Positions 11,424 to 18,978 of a stretch of 64,000 nucleotides of DNA are shown here, piece after piece. Numbering within the stretch: the first letter of the stretch is position 1; every line of letters starts with the position of its first letter. The translations under genes were made by a program, and so were the position numbers. Location: NCBI GenBank assembly GCA_028285085.1, contig JANQQI010000125.1:1-64000 (forward strand). The letters are read 5' to 3'. This DNA comes from Saprospiraceae bacterium. GTDB taxonomy: Bacteria; Bacteroidota; Bacteroidia; Chitinophagales; Saprospiraceae. The notes below the pieces were generated by a model. It was not told the origin of the DNA. It saw only the letters and a program-made list of their open reading frames with translations, and searched no databases.

Positions 11424-12139
11424 AGTTAAAAGCACTCATCATTGACGACGAACCCTTGGCACACGACATTATCTTAGGCTACGCCGAAGCTGTTCCCTTT
11501 TTGGAAATCGTTGGCCAATGTTACTTAGCTACAGAAGCGCTTTCATTTTTAAAAACCCAAACTGTCGACCTTCTATTTTTGGATATTCGCATGCCCAAAC
11601 TAAAAGGGTTAGATTTATTAAAAATATTAGACAATAAGCCTCAAGTGATTATCACTTCCGCCTACGAGGAATACGCTTTAAAAAGTTTTGAACTGGATGT
11701 TTGTGATTATTTATTAAAACCTTTTCGCTTTGATCGTTTCCTCAAAGCAGTAAATAAAGCACACGAATTAGTTCAACTCAAACAACAATCAACATTATCA
11801 AATCATGAAACAACAACCCAAGATTCACCACCAAAACAACTTTTCATTAAATCCGAGAAAAGATTTATCCAAGTCGCTTTTTCAGATATTTATTTCCTGG
11901 AAAGCTTCGGTAATTACGTCAAAGTATGGCTCGCCGAACAATTTCACCTTACTCCACGTACCTTGACCAGTTTCACCACTCAATTAGACGAAACCCAATT
12001 TATCCGTATCCATAAATCATATATCGTTAATAAAAACCAAGTGGCTTATCTGGAAGGGAATATGGTCGTAATGAAAAATAAAAAAAGCTTGCCGTTAGGG
12101 AAGAATTATCGGCAAGCTTTTAAGGGGTTTATTTCTTAG
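11420..12139 (+). CDS. LytTR-family response regulator
   Basis: Receiver domain (IIDDEPLAHDII, LFLDIRMP) plus LytTR domain (DIYFLESFGNYVKVWL...FIRIHKSYIVN); ATGA overlap with the kinase. Confidence 0.95.
   Translation: MKLKALIIDDEPLAHDIILGYAEAVPFLEIVGQCYLATEALSFLKTQTVDLLFLDIRMPKLKGLDLLKILDNKPQVIITSAYEEYALKSFELDVCDYLLKPFRFDRFLKAVNKAHELVQLKQQSTLSNHETTTQDSPPKQLFIKSEKRFIQVAFSDIYFLESFGNYVKVWLAEQFHLTPRTLTSFTTQLDETQFIRIHKSYIVNKNQVAYLEGNMVVMKNKKSLPLGKNYRQAFKGFIS
12076..12121 (-). terminator. Rho-independent terminator for the minus-strand RiPP operon, inside the LytTR CDS 3' end
   Basis: Perfect 12-bp inverted repeat AAAAGCTTGCCG (12083-12094) / CGGCAAGCTTTT (12110-12121); read on the minus strand it is followed by TTTTTTTATTTTTC. 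Confidence 0.75.
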
Positions 12140-12206
12140 AACACTTTTAGTAGTTTTTATATTCTAAACAAGTTGATCATTCGTAGATTCAATCACCTTA
12201 TTTAGA

Positions 12207-13460
12207 CTAACCATTACCGGCTTCCTGTCCCTGCAACAGCAACATCGACTCAAAACGCACCGGATCAATCAGCCGCAGGAAGAAATAGCCCATACCGGAT
12301 AAGCCCAGCATGAAGTCGGGGATTTGATGGTTGGTGCCAATACCATTTGGCCAAGCTCGATCTGCAAATAACTCCAGCGCCCGACGACCGAAATCGCGTG
12401 CTTCTTCCAGATAGCTATCATCCTGAAAACTCTTACTCGCATTGAGAATTACTTCCACATTTCCACAGATCCCGTGGCAAAGCGAGAGATTATAAGCCTC
12501 GGTCATCGGCGTTTGGCGGCGCGTGGTCTCAATGGCAGTACGTGCCTCTTCGGCAAGCGCGGTATCACCCAGGACCTCGTAGGCGCGCAGACGAGACAAG
12601 CCAATGCCGGGCGCACCGTGACACCAGGCACTCACGCAAGGATATTCAAAATCGTCAGGAGGCTGTTCCATCCCACCATTACTACGGAAGTCCGGCCAGT
12701 TGCATTCCTTTTCGTTATACCAAGAGTTTTCGTAGCGAATGGATTCGCTAGCCGCCTCTCTGAAGCGTTCTTCGCCTGTGAAAACAAATAACTCCAGCAG
12801 GGCGTGGCTAAAGCCCGCCGATCCATGCGCGTAGCCCGTCAGATGATGAGCGCCCTGATCAATTGTTTTCCAAGACCAGCCCCGATCGGTGCGATGGGCG
12901 CGTTCCAGCAGATCCTCACCCAAAGCCAATAGATAAACCCCCAGTTGCTTGGTGGGATACATCTGCTGGATTTTGATTAAGGCCGGAATCGCACTGGCGA
13001 CCCCTTCCACAATATCCAACTTAGCCTGACGAATCTCGATTTTGCAAATCTCACGAATCAATTCTTTGGCCCGCTTCAGTAATCGGGGTGCCTTGAGGTG
13101 TTCAGCGGCATAGCAAGCCACGAAGGCGATACCGGGCCAGCCCCGATAAAAACCCAAGCGATTTTGTGGCTCGGTTTGATTTCGCTGCGCAAGGGAATGT
13201 CGAATCGCTCCGAGTGCGGTTTTGCGCAAAATGGGATCGGGACGCAATCGATGGAGTGCGGCCAAGAAATAAGCCACACCGGCCGTACCGATGTAAAACT
13301 CATTGTACAAAGTACGTGTGTAGGTCTGGCTGGATCCCGTTTCGTGGGTCACGGTCAACCAAGTGCATTGATCTTCGTGCCAGATGGCATCACGACAAAT
13401 TTGACGACCTATTCGCAGGGCAGTGGCTTCAAAAGTGGCAATATCGGTTGTAACTAGCAT
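12207..13460 (-). CDS. LanC-like lanthionine cyclase
   Basis: GYAHGSAGFSHALLEL, AWCHGAPGIGLSR and LCHGICGNVEV match the LanC catalytic His and zinc-ligand Cys/Cys-His motifs. Confidence 0.93.
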   Translation of the reverse strand: MLVTTDIATFEATALRIGRQICRDAIWHEDQCTWLTVTHETGSSQTYTRTLYNEFYIGTAGVAYFLAALHRLRPDPILRKTALGAIRHSLAQRNQTEPQNRLGFYRGWPGIAFVACYAAEHLKAPRLLKRAKELIREICKIEIRQAKLDIVEGVASAIPALIKIQQMYPTKQLGVYLLALGEDLLERAHRTDRGWSWKTIDQGAHHLTGYAHGSAGFSHALLELFVFTGEERFREAASESIRYENSWYNEKECNWPDFRSNGGMEQPPDDFEYPCVSAWCHGAPGIGLSRLRAYEVLGDTALAEEARTAIETTRRQTPMTEAYNLSLCHGICGNVEVILNASKSFQDDSYLEEARDFGRRALELFADRAWPNGIGTNHQIPDFMLGLSGMGYFFLRLIDPVRFESMLLLQGQEAGNG

Positions 13461-13468
13461 GCTAGGGG

Positions 13469-14482
13469 TTAGTTGAAATTTGGAAAATGAATCGGATAAT
13501 GGCTATCCGGGTTGAGATAAGGTTGCTCCACATCGAGGCGATAAGATTTGAAAACATTCAGAATCGACTGGCGCCAGCCCGATTTAGGTAATTGCTGCTG
13601 CATGGCCTGCCATATCCCTTCGGCGATCATACGCGAACGGCTCATGCCGAAGCTTTCGTTTTCTACGGGTGGCTCCTCCGCAAAGGCAATTCCCGGAGCA
13701 ACTTCGAGTGCAAAAAGCGGTACCCCGGGCCGCAAGTGGGATTTTAAATCCGCATAAAAAGATTGAAACACCTCGAGCGCAAAACTGAGGTAGCATTGAT
13801 TGATATACAAGACCGCAGAGTCAGAACGCTGATAATAGGCTACCCGATTGAGGCACTTGAATTGAAATGGAATTTGATAATCGTTAAAGGCCGTCGATAG
13901 TTGCTCCACTAAGAGCAGTGCACCGCTAGGTTTAAGATTAAAATATAGCCTAGCGAGGCCTGGTACGGTGGATTCACCGACGGCCGTGCCGTAGATATAG
14001 TAAAATTGGTCCTGAGGCGCTTGGTAGGATGGCCGTCGATAGACCATCACTTCTCCAGCACTTTGCCCGTCGCTGCTCGGTGGCAGTGCTCGCAAGTACG
14101 CGCCTGGCGCCATGATGTCTCGATAATGCCCTTTTCGGGCGTAGACACTGCCATCGGGCAGGTTGCGCTCTACTTGCCAGCCGCGATCCAGGCGCTCCTG
14201 GCTACGATTGGCTTGGCGTAAAGTCCGAGTAAAATCATCACTGTCCGCTGACCATTTGTCCTGGTCCAACGTGGTTTGTTGCAGTAGTTGATCGACGGCT
14301 TGCACAGTCCCCTCACAGTAAAATTCGCTGTAGATAATATTGGTTAAGCCTTGGATTAAGGCAGTTTGTTCTTCTATTGGAAGCTCGTAAACCATCTTTC
14401 CCTGCTTCACACTCAAGCGGTTGTCCTGAAAGTCAAGACCTTCGATGATTCGTTCGATTTGTTGGAGATAAACTGATTTCAT
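13469..14482 (-). CDS. HopA1-family protein (class V lanthipeptide LanY-type lyase)
   Basis: RLYFNLKPSGALLLVEQLSTAFNDYQIPFQFKCL... and GIAFAEEPPVENESFGMSRSRMIAEGIW, characteristic of the HopA1 effector/LanY family. Confidence 0.85.
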   Translation of the reverse strand: MKSVYLQQIERIIEGLDFQDNRLSVKQGKMVYELPIEEQTALIQGLTNIIYSEFYCEGTVQAVDQLLQQTTLDQDKWSADSDDFTRTLRQANRSQERLDRGWQVERNLPDGSVYARKGHYRDIMAPGAYLRALPPSSDGQSAGEVMVYRRPSYQAPQDQFYYIYGTAVGESTVPGLARLYFNLKPSGALLLVEQLSTAFNDYQIPFQFKCLNRVAYYQRSDSAVLYINQCYLSFALEVFQSFYADLKSHLRPGVPLFALEVAPGIAFAEEPPVENESFGMSRSRMIAEGIWQAMQQQLPKSGWRQSILNVFKSYRLDVEQPYLNPDSHYPIHFPNFN

Positions 14483-15606
14483 GCGGTAGCATTTGATAAT
14501 TCGAGGTTAAAAAGACCTTGTACAGCAGCCTCGGGATCTTTAAGGATATTCAGACTTAGTTGGAGCATGGTCGCGCTCTGGGGTGGGAGTTCCGAAGAGT
14601 ATTGCGCGGCCTCCAGACAACTGTGGATCAATTTCAGGGCACAAAAGCGCGTTGCTTTGAGCAGTTTCTGGCCCTCTTCTTCCGCACTGAAACCCATTAA
14701 ATGGCTATAATGCTGCCAGAAGATTTGGACGGAAGGTTGCATCTCAACCAAGTCAAAACCAATTTTTTGACCGGATTGGACGTAGGCAGGCTGCTGGCCC
14801 ACCGTTTCCTTGAAAACCCAAGGCAACAAATAGCTTTGCAAGACCGCAGCAATATCCCAAAGTGGATCCCCCATATCGGCAATTTCCCAGTCCAATAGTC
14901 GCAGTTGATAATCGTCCTTTTCAAGGCAATCTGCATTGATTAAAAAATTCGAGTTCTTAATATCACCATGAATCAAACTGCTCATCTCCCATTCGTTTTT
15001 CACCGTCTCGATTAAACGTACGAAAGTTTCATCCCGCAAGATCAATTGCATCATCTGCTGAACCCGAGGCGTCTTATCCTGCATCCAGCTATCGCTCCCC
15101 GGTCCAACGATATAAAAGACCATAGGAAGGCCCTGTCGAAATAATTTTCGACTTTTACCTTCGTTACCAACGGCATCAAAGATTTGATGGTGCACACGAT
15201 GTAAAAGTTCCGCCTGGGCTTGAGCAATCGCCAGCGGAAAGACTCTGTTTTGATGATAAAAAACTTCTAAATCCAACTGGCGATGCAGATAGCCAAGCGT
15301 TAGGATATGATTCTTTTGGTCATATTCATGAAAAGGCGGTAGGAATTCACGTAATGGCGCATATTCTGGTTCATTTTCTGCCAGCCAGTACACCGTCGCT
15401 TCGGTGCGCAGGCTGTTAATCTTTTCGGCTTCAAAACTCACTGGTTGTTTCACGAAATAAGCTGTCTCTTGCTCCTTATTGACCACGAAGTTATGATTAC
15501 GACTCATGGACATGCGGACGGTAAACTCATTATTTACCACGTTTTCAATCTGCAGATAATTTCGGTAGAGCAGATAATGCACAATGTTTTGGGGCGTCAA
15601 TAACAT
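14479..15606 (-). CDS. Aminoglycoside-phosphotransferase-fold kinase (LanK-type)
   Basis: HGDIKNSNFLI (HxDxxxxN) and LLDWEIADMGDPLWD (metal-binding D); ATGA overlap with the HopA1 gene. Confidence 0.87.
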   Translation of the reverse strand: MLLTPQNIVHYLLYRNYLQIENVVNNEFTVRMSMSRNHNFVVNKEQETAYFVKQPVSFEAEKINSLRTEATVYWLAENEPEYAPLREFLPPFHEYDQKNHILTLGYLHRQLDLEVFYHQNRVFPLAIAQAQAELLHRVHHQIFDAVGNEGKSRKLFRQGLPMVFYIVGPGSDSWMQDKTPRVQQMMQLILRDETFVRLIETVKNEWEMSSLIHGDIKNSNFLINADCLEKDDYQLRLLDWEIADMGDPLWDIAAVLQSYLLPWVFKETVGQQPAYVQSGQKIGFDLVEMQPSVQIFWQHYSHLMGFSAEEEGQKLLKATRFCALKLIHSCLEAAQYSSELPPQSATMLQLSLNILKDPEAAVQGLFNLELSNATA

Positions 15607-15726
15607 GGGAGGTTAAGTATTGATGACAAGAAAATACACGCAAAAACGTTCTCAAATGTATTCCTTGAAGTTAGACATTTTCTCTTAGAACCTATTCAAA
15701 CGCTTAGATCGTTTGAATCAATATTT

Positions 15727-15767
15727 TAAAAAAAACAGAATCTGCACACCGTAGTGTACAGATTCTG
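15727..15767 (-). terminator. Terminator/attenuator directly downstream of the repeat-protein gene
   Basis: CAGAATCTGcACAC-CGTA-GTGTaCAGATTCTG stem (15736-15767), followed on the minus strand by a U-run (TTTTTTTTAAAAT). Confidence 0.8.
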
Positions 15768-15778
15768 AATAGTAGTGA

Positions 15779-16873
15779 CTAGCCACGATAAGGATTAAAC
15801 GTTCTGTAGCCACCCATTGGACCTTCCTGGTAAAGTGTGCCGTAGCAACCGAGCGTTCCACCGCCACAGTTGATCGTGCCACCTTCACAAATAACGGAGC
15901 GTCCTTCACAAACGATAGTACGGTTCACGCAGCCAATCGTACCATTGCTACAATCGGTTGGGAATTTGCAGATCGTGCCACCAGTACAACTGGTTGGGAA
16001 TTGACAGATCGTGCCATTGTTGCACTCCGTTGGGAATTTGCAAATCGTACCGCCGGTACATTCCGTTGGGAACTTACAAATCGTACCGTTGGTACAGTTT
16101 GTTGGCAATTTGCAAATGGTACCGCCAGTGCAATCCGTCGGCAATTTACAAATGGTGCCATTCGTACAATCGGTTGGGAATTTGCAAATCGTGCCACCGG
16201 TACATTCGGTTGGGAATTGACAAATCGTACCATTGGTGCAATTTGTAGGCAATTGACAGATCGTACCATTGTTACATTCCGTTGGGAATTTACAAATCGT
16301 ACCACCAGCACAATCCGTAGGCAGTTGACAAATGGTACCACTAGTACATTCAGTCGGGAATTTGCAAATAGTACCCGCGCCACATTCGGTTGGGAATTGG
16401 CAGATCGTGCCACCGGCACAGTTGGTTGGGAGTTTGCAAATCGTACCCGTTGAACAAATCGTGCCGCCAGTACAAACGGTACGTCCTTGACAAAGTGCAC
16501 CTGGCGAAGCACTCACATTAGCGCTTCCGCTGTAGGCTTCCATTAGGTCTCCTTGCAAGAAACTGCCCTTAGGACGTTGCGCTTGTTGTGGATCACCGTA
16601 GGTGTAAACGGTGTCTTGTTTCAACCATAAGGTGCTTTCGGTCAATGAACCGCCATCAATGGGTGAAGAAACACTGTAAACGACCGCTGATTCGGGAATT
16701 TCCATAAAGTTGTTCAACTCCAAATCAGTGTAAACACGAACGTGGTCTTCCACAGAAGATGCACCGACGTATCCACGCAGGATCACCAATGGATCAATTG
16801 ACTTGGGATCAGGTCGAACCGCTTTTACAAACGCATCGAACGCTACCTTGGGGCCTTTTTTACTTGTTGCCAT
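15779..16873 (-). CDS. Repetitive Thr/Cys-rich protein, candidate giant lanthipeptide precursor/substrate
   Basis: 364 aa: Cys-free residues 1-127, then 30 hexads ending TxC (residues 129-308), 5 heptads ending T/SxxC (309-343), and a Gly/Tyr tail. First gene of a same-strand cluster with kinase, HopA1 lyase and LanC. Confidence 0.9.
   Translation of the reverse strand: MATSKKGPKVAFDAFVKAVRPDPKSIDPLVILRGYVGASSVEDHVRVYTDLELNNFMEIPESAVVYSVSSPIDGGSLTESTLWLKQDTVYTYGDPQQAQRPKGSFLQGDLMEAYSGSANVSASPGALCQGRTVCTGGTICSTGTICKLPTNCAGGTICQFPTECGAGTICKFPTECTSGTICQLPTDCAGGTICKFPTECNNGTICQLPTNCTNGTICQFPTECTGGTICKFPTDCTNGTICKLPTDCTGGTICKLPTNCTNGTICKFPTECTGGTICKFPTECNNGTICQFPTSCTGGTICKFPTDCSNGTIGCVNRTIVCEGRSVICEGGTINCGGGTLGCYGTLYQEGPMGGYRTFNPYRG
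15845..15949 (-). repeat. In-frame heptad repeat SNGTIGC-VNRTIVC-EGRSVIC-EGGTINC-GGGTLGC
   Basis: Five consecutive 7-residue units with T/S-x-x-C, directly after the hexads. Confidence 0.9.
15950..16489 (-). repeat. In-frame tandem repeat: 18-bp hexads, mostly arranged as 36-bp dodecads
   Basis: 30 consecutive six-residue units; 27 of them alternate [KQ][FL]PT[DENS]C with xxGTIC (16435..15950). Confidence 0.95.
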
Positions 16874-16920
16874 CAGGTTTAAGGTTTTATTGAGGTTAAA
16901 AAATAAGCATAGAAATATTG

Positions 16921-16940
16921 TGTCAAGAATGGTCTTGACA
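16921..16940. promoter_or_regulatory. Inverted repeat TGTCAAGA-ATGG-TCTTGACA upstream of the precursor gene
   Basis: Perfect 8-bp arms, 4-nt spacer, about 47 nt upstream of the ATG at 16873. Confidence 0.5.
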
Positions 16941-17562
16941 TCGACTTGATATCTTATCCTGCTCTTGAAATGAGCAGATGCCTAAGGGTGTCTAAATTAA
17001 TCTGGTGCGTTCAAGACTATGAAAGGGAACAACTCATAATCTAACAAAGTACAAGGCAGATTAAGGAGTTAAAATAAGTGATTGAACGTTCATTCCAGAA
17101 AAAAATCGTGTATATCCGATTGGATGAAATTTGATTGCTTGAAAATTAGTCTTATAAGACTTAAAGTTTGTTTGGAATTTACCAGTTGGTCTAGAAACAA
17201 ACTCTTAACTGTTTTTTATAAACAGTCAGCATTACTTATCCGAAGAGTTTTCACTAATTTTTATATCGTGAAAAAGTAAGAATCGTCGAGAGCGATTGTA
17301 AAACGCTCAAATATAAATCTTTCGCCACATATAAAAAACAATGCGTTTACCCCATTTTTTATAACACCACTCTTTTCATTACCCTCCTTCAATCTAAAAT
17401 TGGCTTTTTGAACTACGCAGAAAGGGGGAAATCATAGTACTCACAAATGAGTAGCATGATTTCCACAAAAGATAGCAGGTTGAAGTTATGATTTACTTTT
17501 AATTTAGGAAGTTGAACGTGATGTGTAGATCGCTGAATCTACTCCCCTAAAAACAACAAGAT

Positions 17563-18708
17563 ATGGTCGTTGATATTGCTATCCTCTGCCCCGTCGAAGT
17601 AGAATTCGAAGCGGTACGCCAAATCATTTCTGCTCCCCGGGCGATGACTACTCCCAATTACCAGTTCTCCTATGAGCTTGGACAAATCCATCAAGCGCAT
17701 GGCAGCTGGAACATTGCCTTGATTGAACCCAATTTGGCTCACCCTATCTGGCTCAACACCAGCGAAGTCATTCAAATACTCAATCCACGTTTTCTTATCC
17801 TCGTAGGCATTGCCGGTGGCGTCAAGGACGCAAAAATCGGCGACCTTGTTATTGGCACGACAGCCTACGACTATGAATTTGGCAAAGAGACGCCCGAAGG
17901 CTTCGTGGCGCGTCCACGCGCGCTAGTAAACACCTCATCGCTTTTGATGACGATCGCACGACGACTGGCCCGTGAATTAAAACGCCAAGCCGGACCACAA
18001 GGAAACCCTCGAATTATCTTCGGCCCGATTGCCTCAGGGCATAAAATTCTCTCCGCGCGCAAGAGGCTTTACGATCAGCTCATTAAGCAACATTACAATG
18101 ATACCCAAGCCGTGGAAATGGAAGCTTACAATTTTGCGCTGGTGGCGTCCAGAGCCAAAGTGCCCTATCTCAATATCCGGGGCATCTCCGATCTGCTGGA
18201 CGGTAAATCCGAGGCGGACGCCGCCGGTAGTCAGCAAATGGCCGCTCAAAGAGCAGCAACCTTCCTCCAACAGCTCATTCTAAGACTTCCGCTTCCTACA
18301 ACGCACGAGCAAGACACCGCCTTCGCTGTTCAATATACTTTCGAAAAGAAGCGTGCCTATCAAATTCGAACGATAAAACGCGGACAACTCCGCTTCAATC
18401 CCGCCCTTTTACAATTAATCAGCGCGGAGCAACAGCTCAACATTACCAATATCCAGCGCATAGAATACATGCGTATGCCCGGTGACTTGGCCAAAAACTG
18501 GATTGCGCTCCACTTTTGGGCAGAGGAACAACTACGGATTATTTATTTGGCCAGCGATGGTCTCCTCCCCGGCTGGAATAACTGGACCGGAGGGAGTCGA
18601 TCGCTGTTCCAGGCTTTATCCAGCTTTAGTCGAATAGTTGCACCGGCTTATTGCCATCAACAGCCAAAGCGGCATCGGCTGCATTTAATGACTACGTCAA
18701 AAATCTGA
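17563..18708 (+). CDS. Nucleoside phosphorylase/MTA-SAH nucleosidase-superfamily protein with extra C-terminal domain
   Basis: VDIAILCPVEVEFEAVR, LVGIAGGVKDAKIGDLVIGT, VEMEAYNFALVA, ISDLLDGKSE; about 130-aa C-terminal extension not recognised. Confidence 0.8.
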   Translation: MVVDIAILCPVEVEFEAVRQIISAPRAMTTPNYQFSYELGQIHQAHGSWNIALIEPNLAHPIWLNTSEVIQILNPRFLILVGIAGGVKDAKIGDLVIGTTAYDYEFGKETPEGFVARPRALVNTSSLLMTIARRLARELKRQAGPQGNPRIIFGPIASGHKILSARKRLYDQLIKQHYNDTQAVEMEAYNFALVASRAKVPYLNIRGISDLLDGKSEADAAGSQQMAAQRAATFLQQLILRLPLPTTHEQDTAFAVQYTFEKKRAYQIRTIKRGQLRFNPALLQLISAEQQLNITNIQRIEYMRMPGDLAKNWIALHFWAEEQLRIIYLASDGLLPGWNNWTGGSRSLFQALSSFSRIVAPAYCHQQPKRHRLHLMTTSKI

Positions 18709-18978
18709 TGGCGGTGATTCAAGCCTTGGAACGGGGTTGGTAATCACCTGCTCCGGTTGCTCTCTGTCCCTCTTATCCGAGGGTGCCTGACACGCCCCTG
18801 CGTGAATCAGCAACAGTATTAAAATAATTACTAAACATATCCATATGGCTAAAGATGGTGAAATCCGTCCCAAGAGAGACAGCAATAAGATGAGCAGTAT
18901 AAGCAGAATAAGAATTCCTATAATCCAGCCGAGGCTTATGGCAACATTCATGATCCATTCAAAGGGCCACATGGGCAA
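18697..18978 (-). CDS. Small hydrophobic membrane protein (hypothetical)
   Basis: Two very Leu/Ile-rich hydrophobic segments; overlaps the 3' end of the convergent gene by 12 bp. Confidence 0.5.
   Translation of the reverse strand: MPMWPFEWIMNVAISLGWIIGILILLILLILLLSLLGRISPSLAIWICLVIILILLLIHAGACQAPSDKRDREQPEQVITNPVPRLESPPSDF

Noticed and set aside
13469-14482. Type III secretion effector interpretation of the HopA1-like protein
   Set aside because: No T3SS genes are present; operon context with APH kinase and LanC fits the LanY lyase role much better.
15950-16489. 36-bp periodic repeats resembling a CRISPR array
   Set aside because: Repeats are contiguous, in-frame, with synonymous drift and no unique spacers; they encode the TxC hexads, and no cas genes are present.
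15925-16512. Long ORFs in other frames over the repeat (15925..16512 minus; 15958, 16001 and 16011 plus)
   Set aside because: Shadow frames of a periodic 36-bp coding repeat; the 364-aa frame has the leader, the clean TxC pattern and the downstream terminator.
17082-17279. 65-aa plus-strand ORF upstream of the nucleosidase gene
   Set aside because: AT-rich intergenic DNA, no recognisable motif or composition; likely chance.
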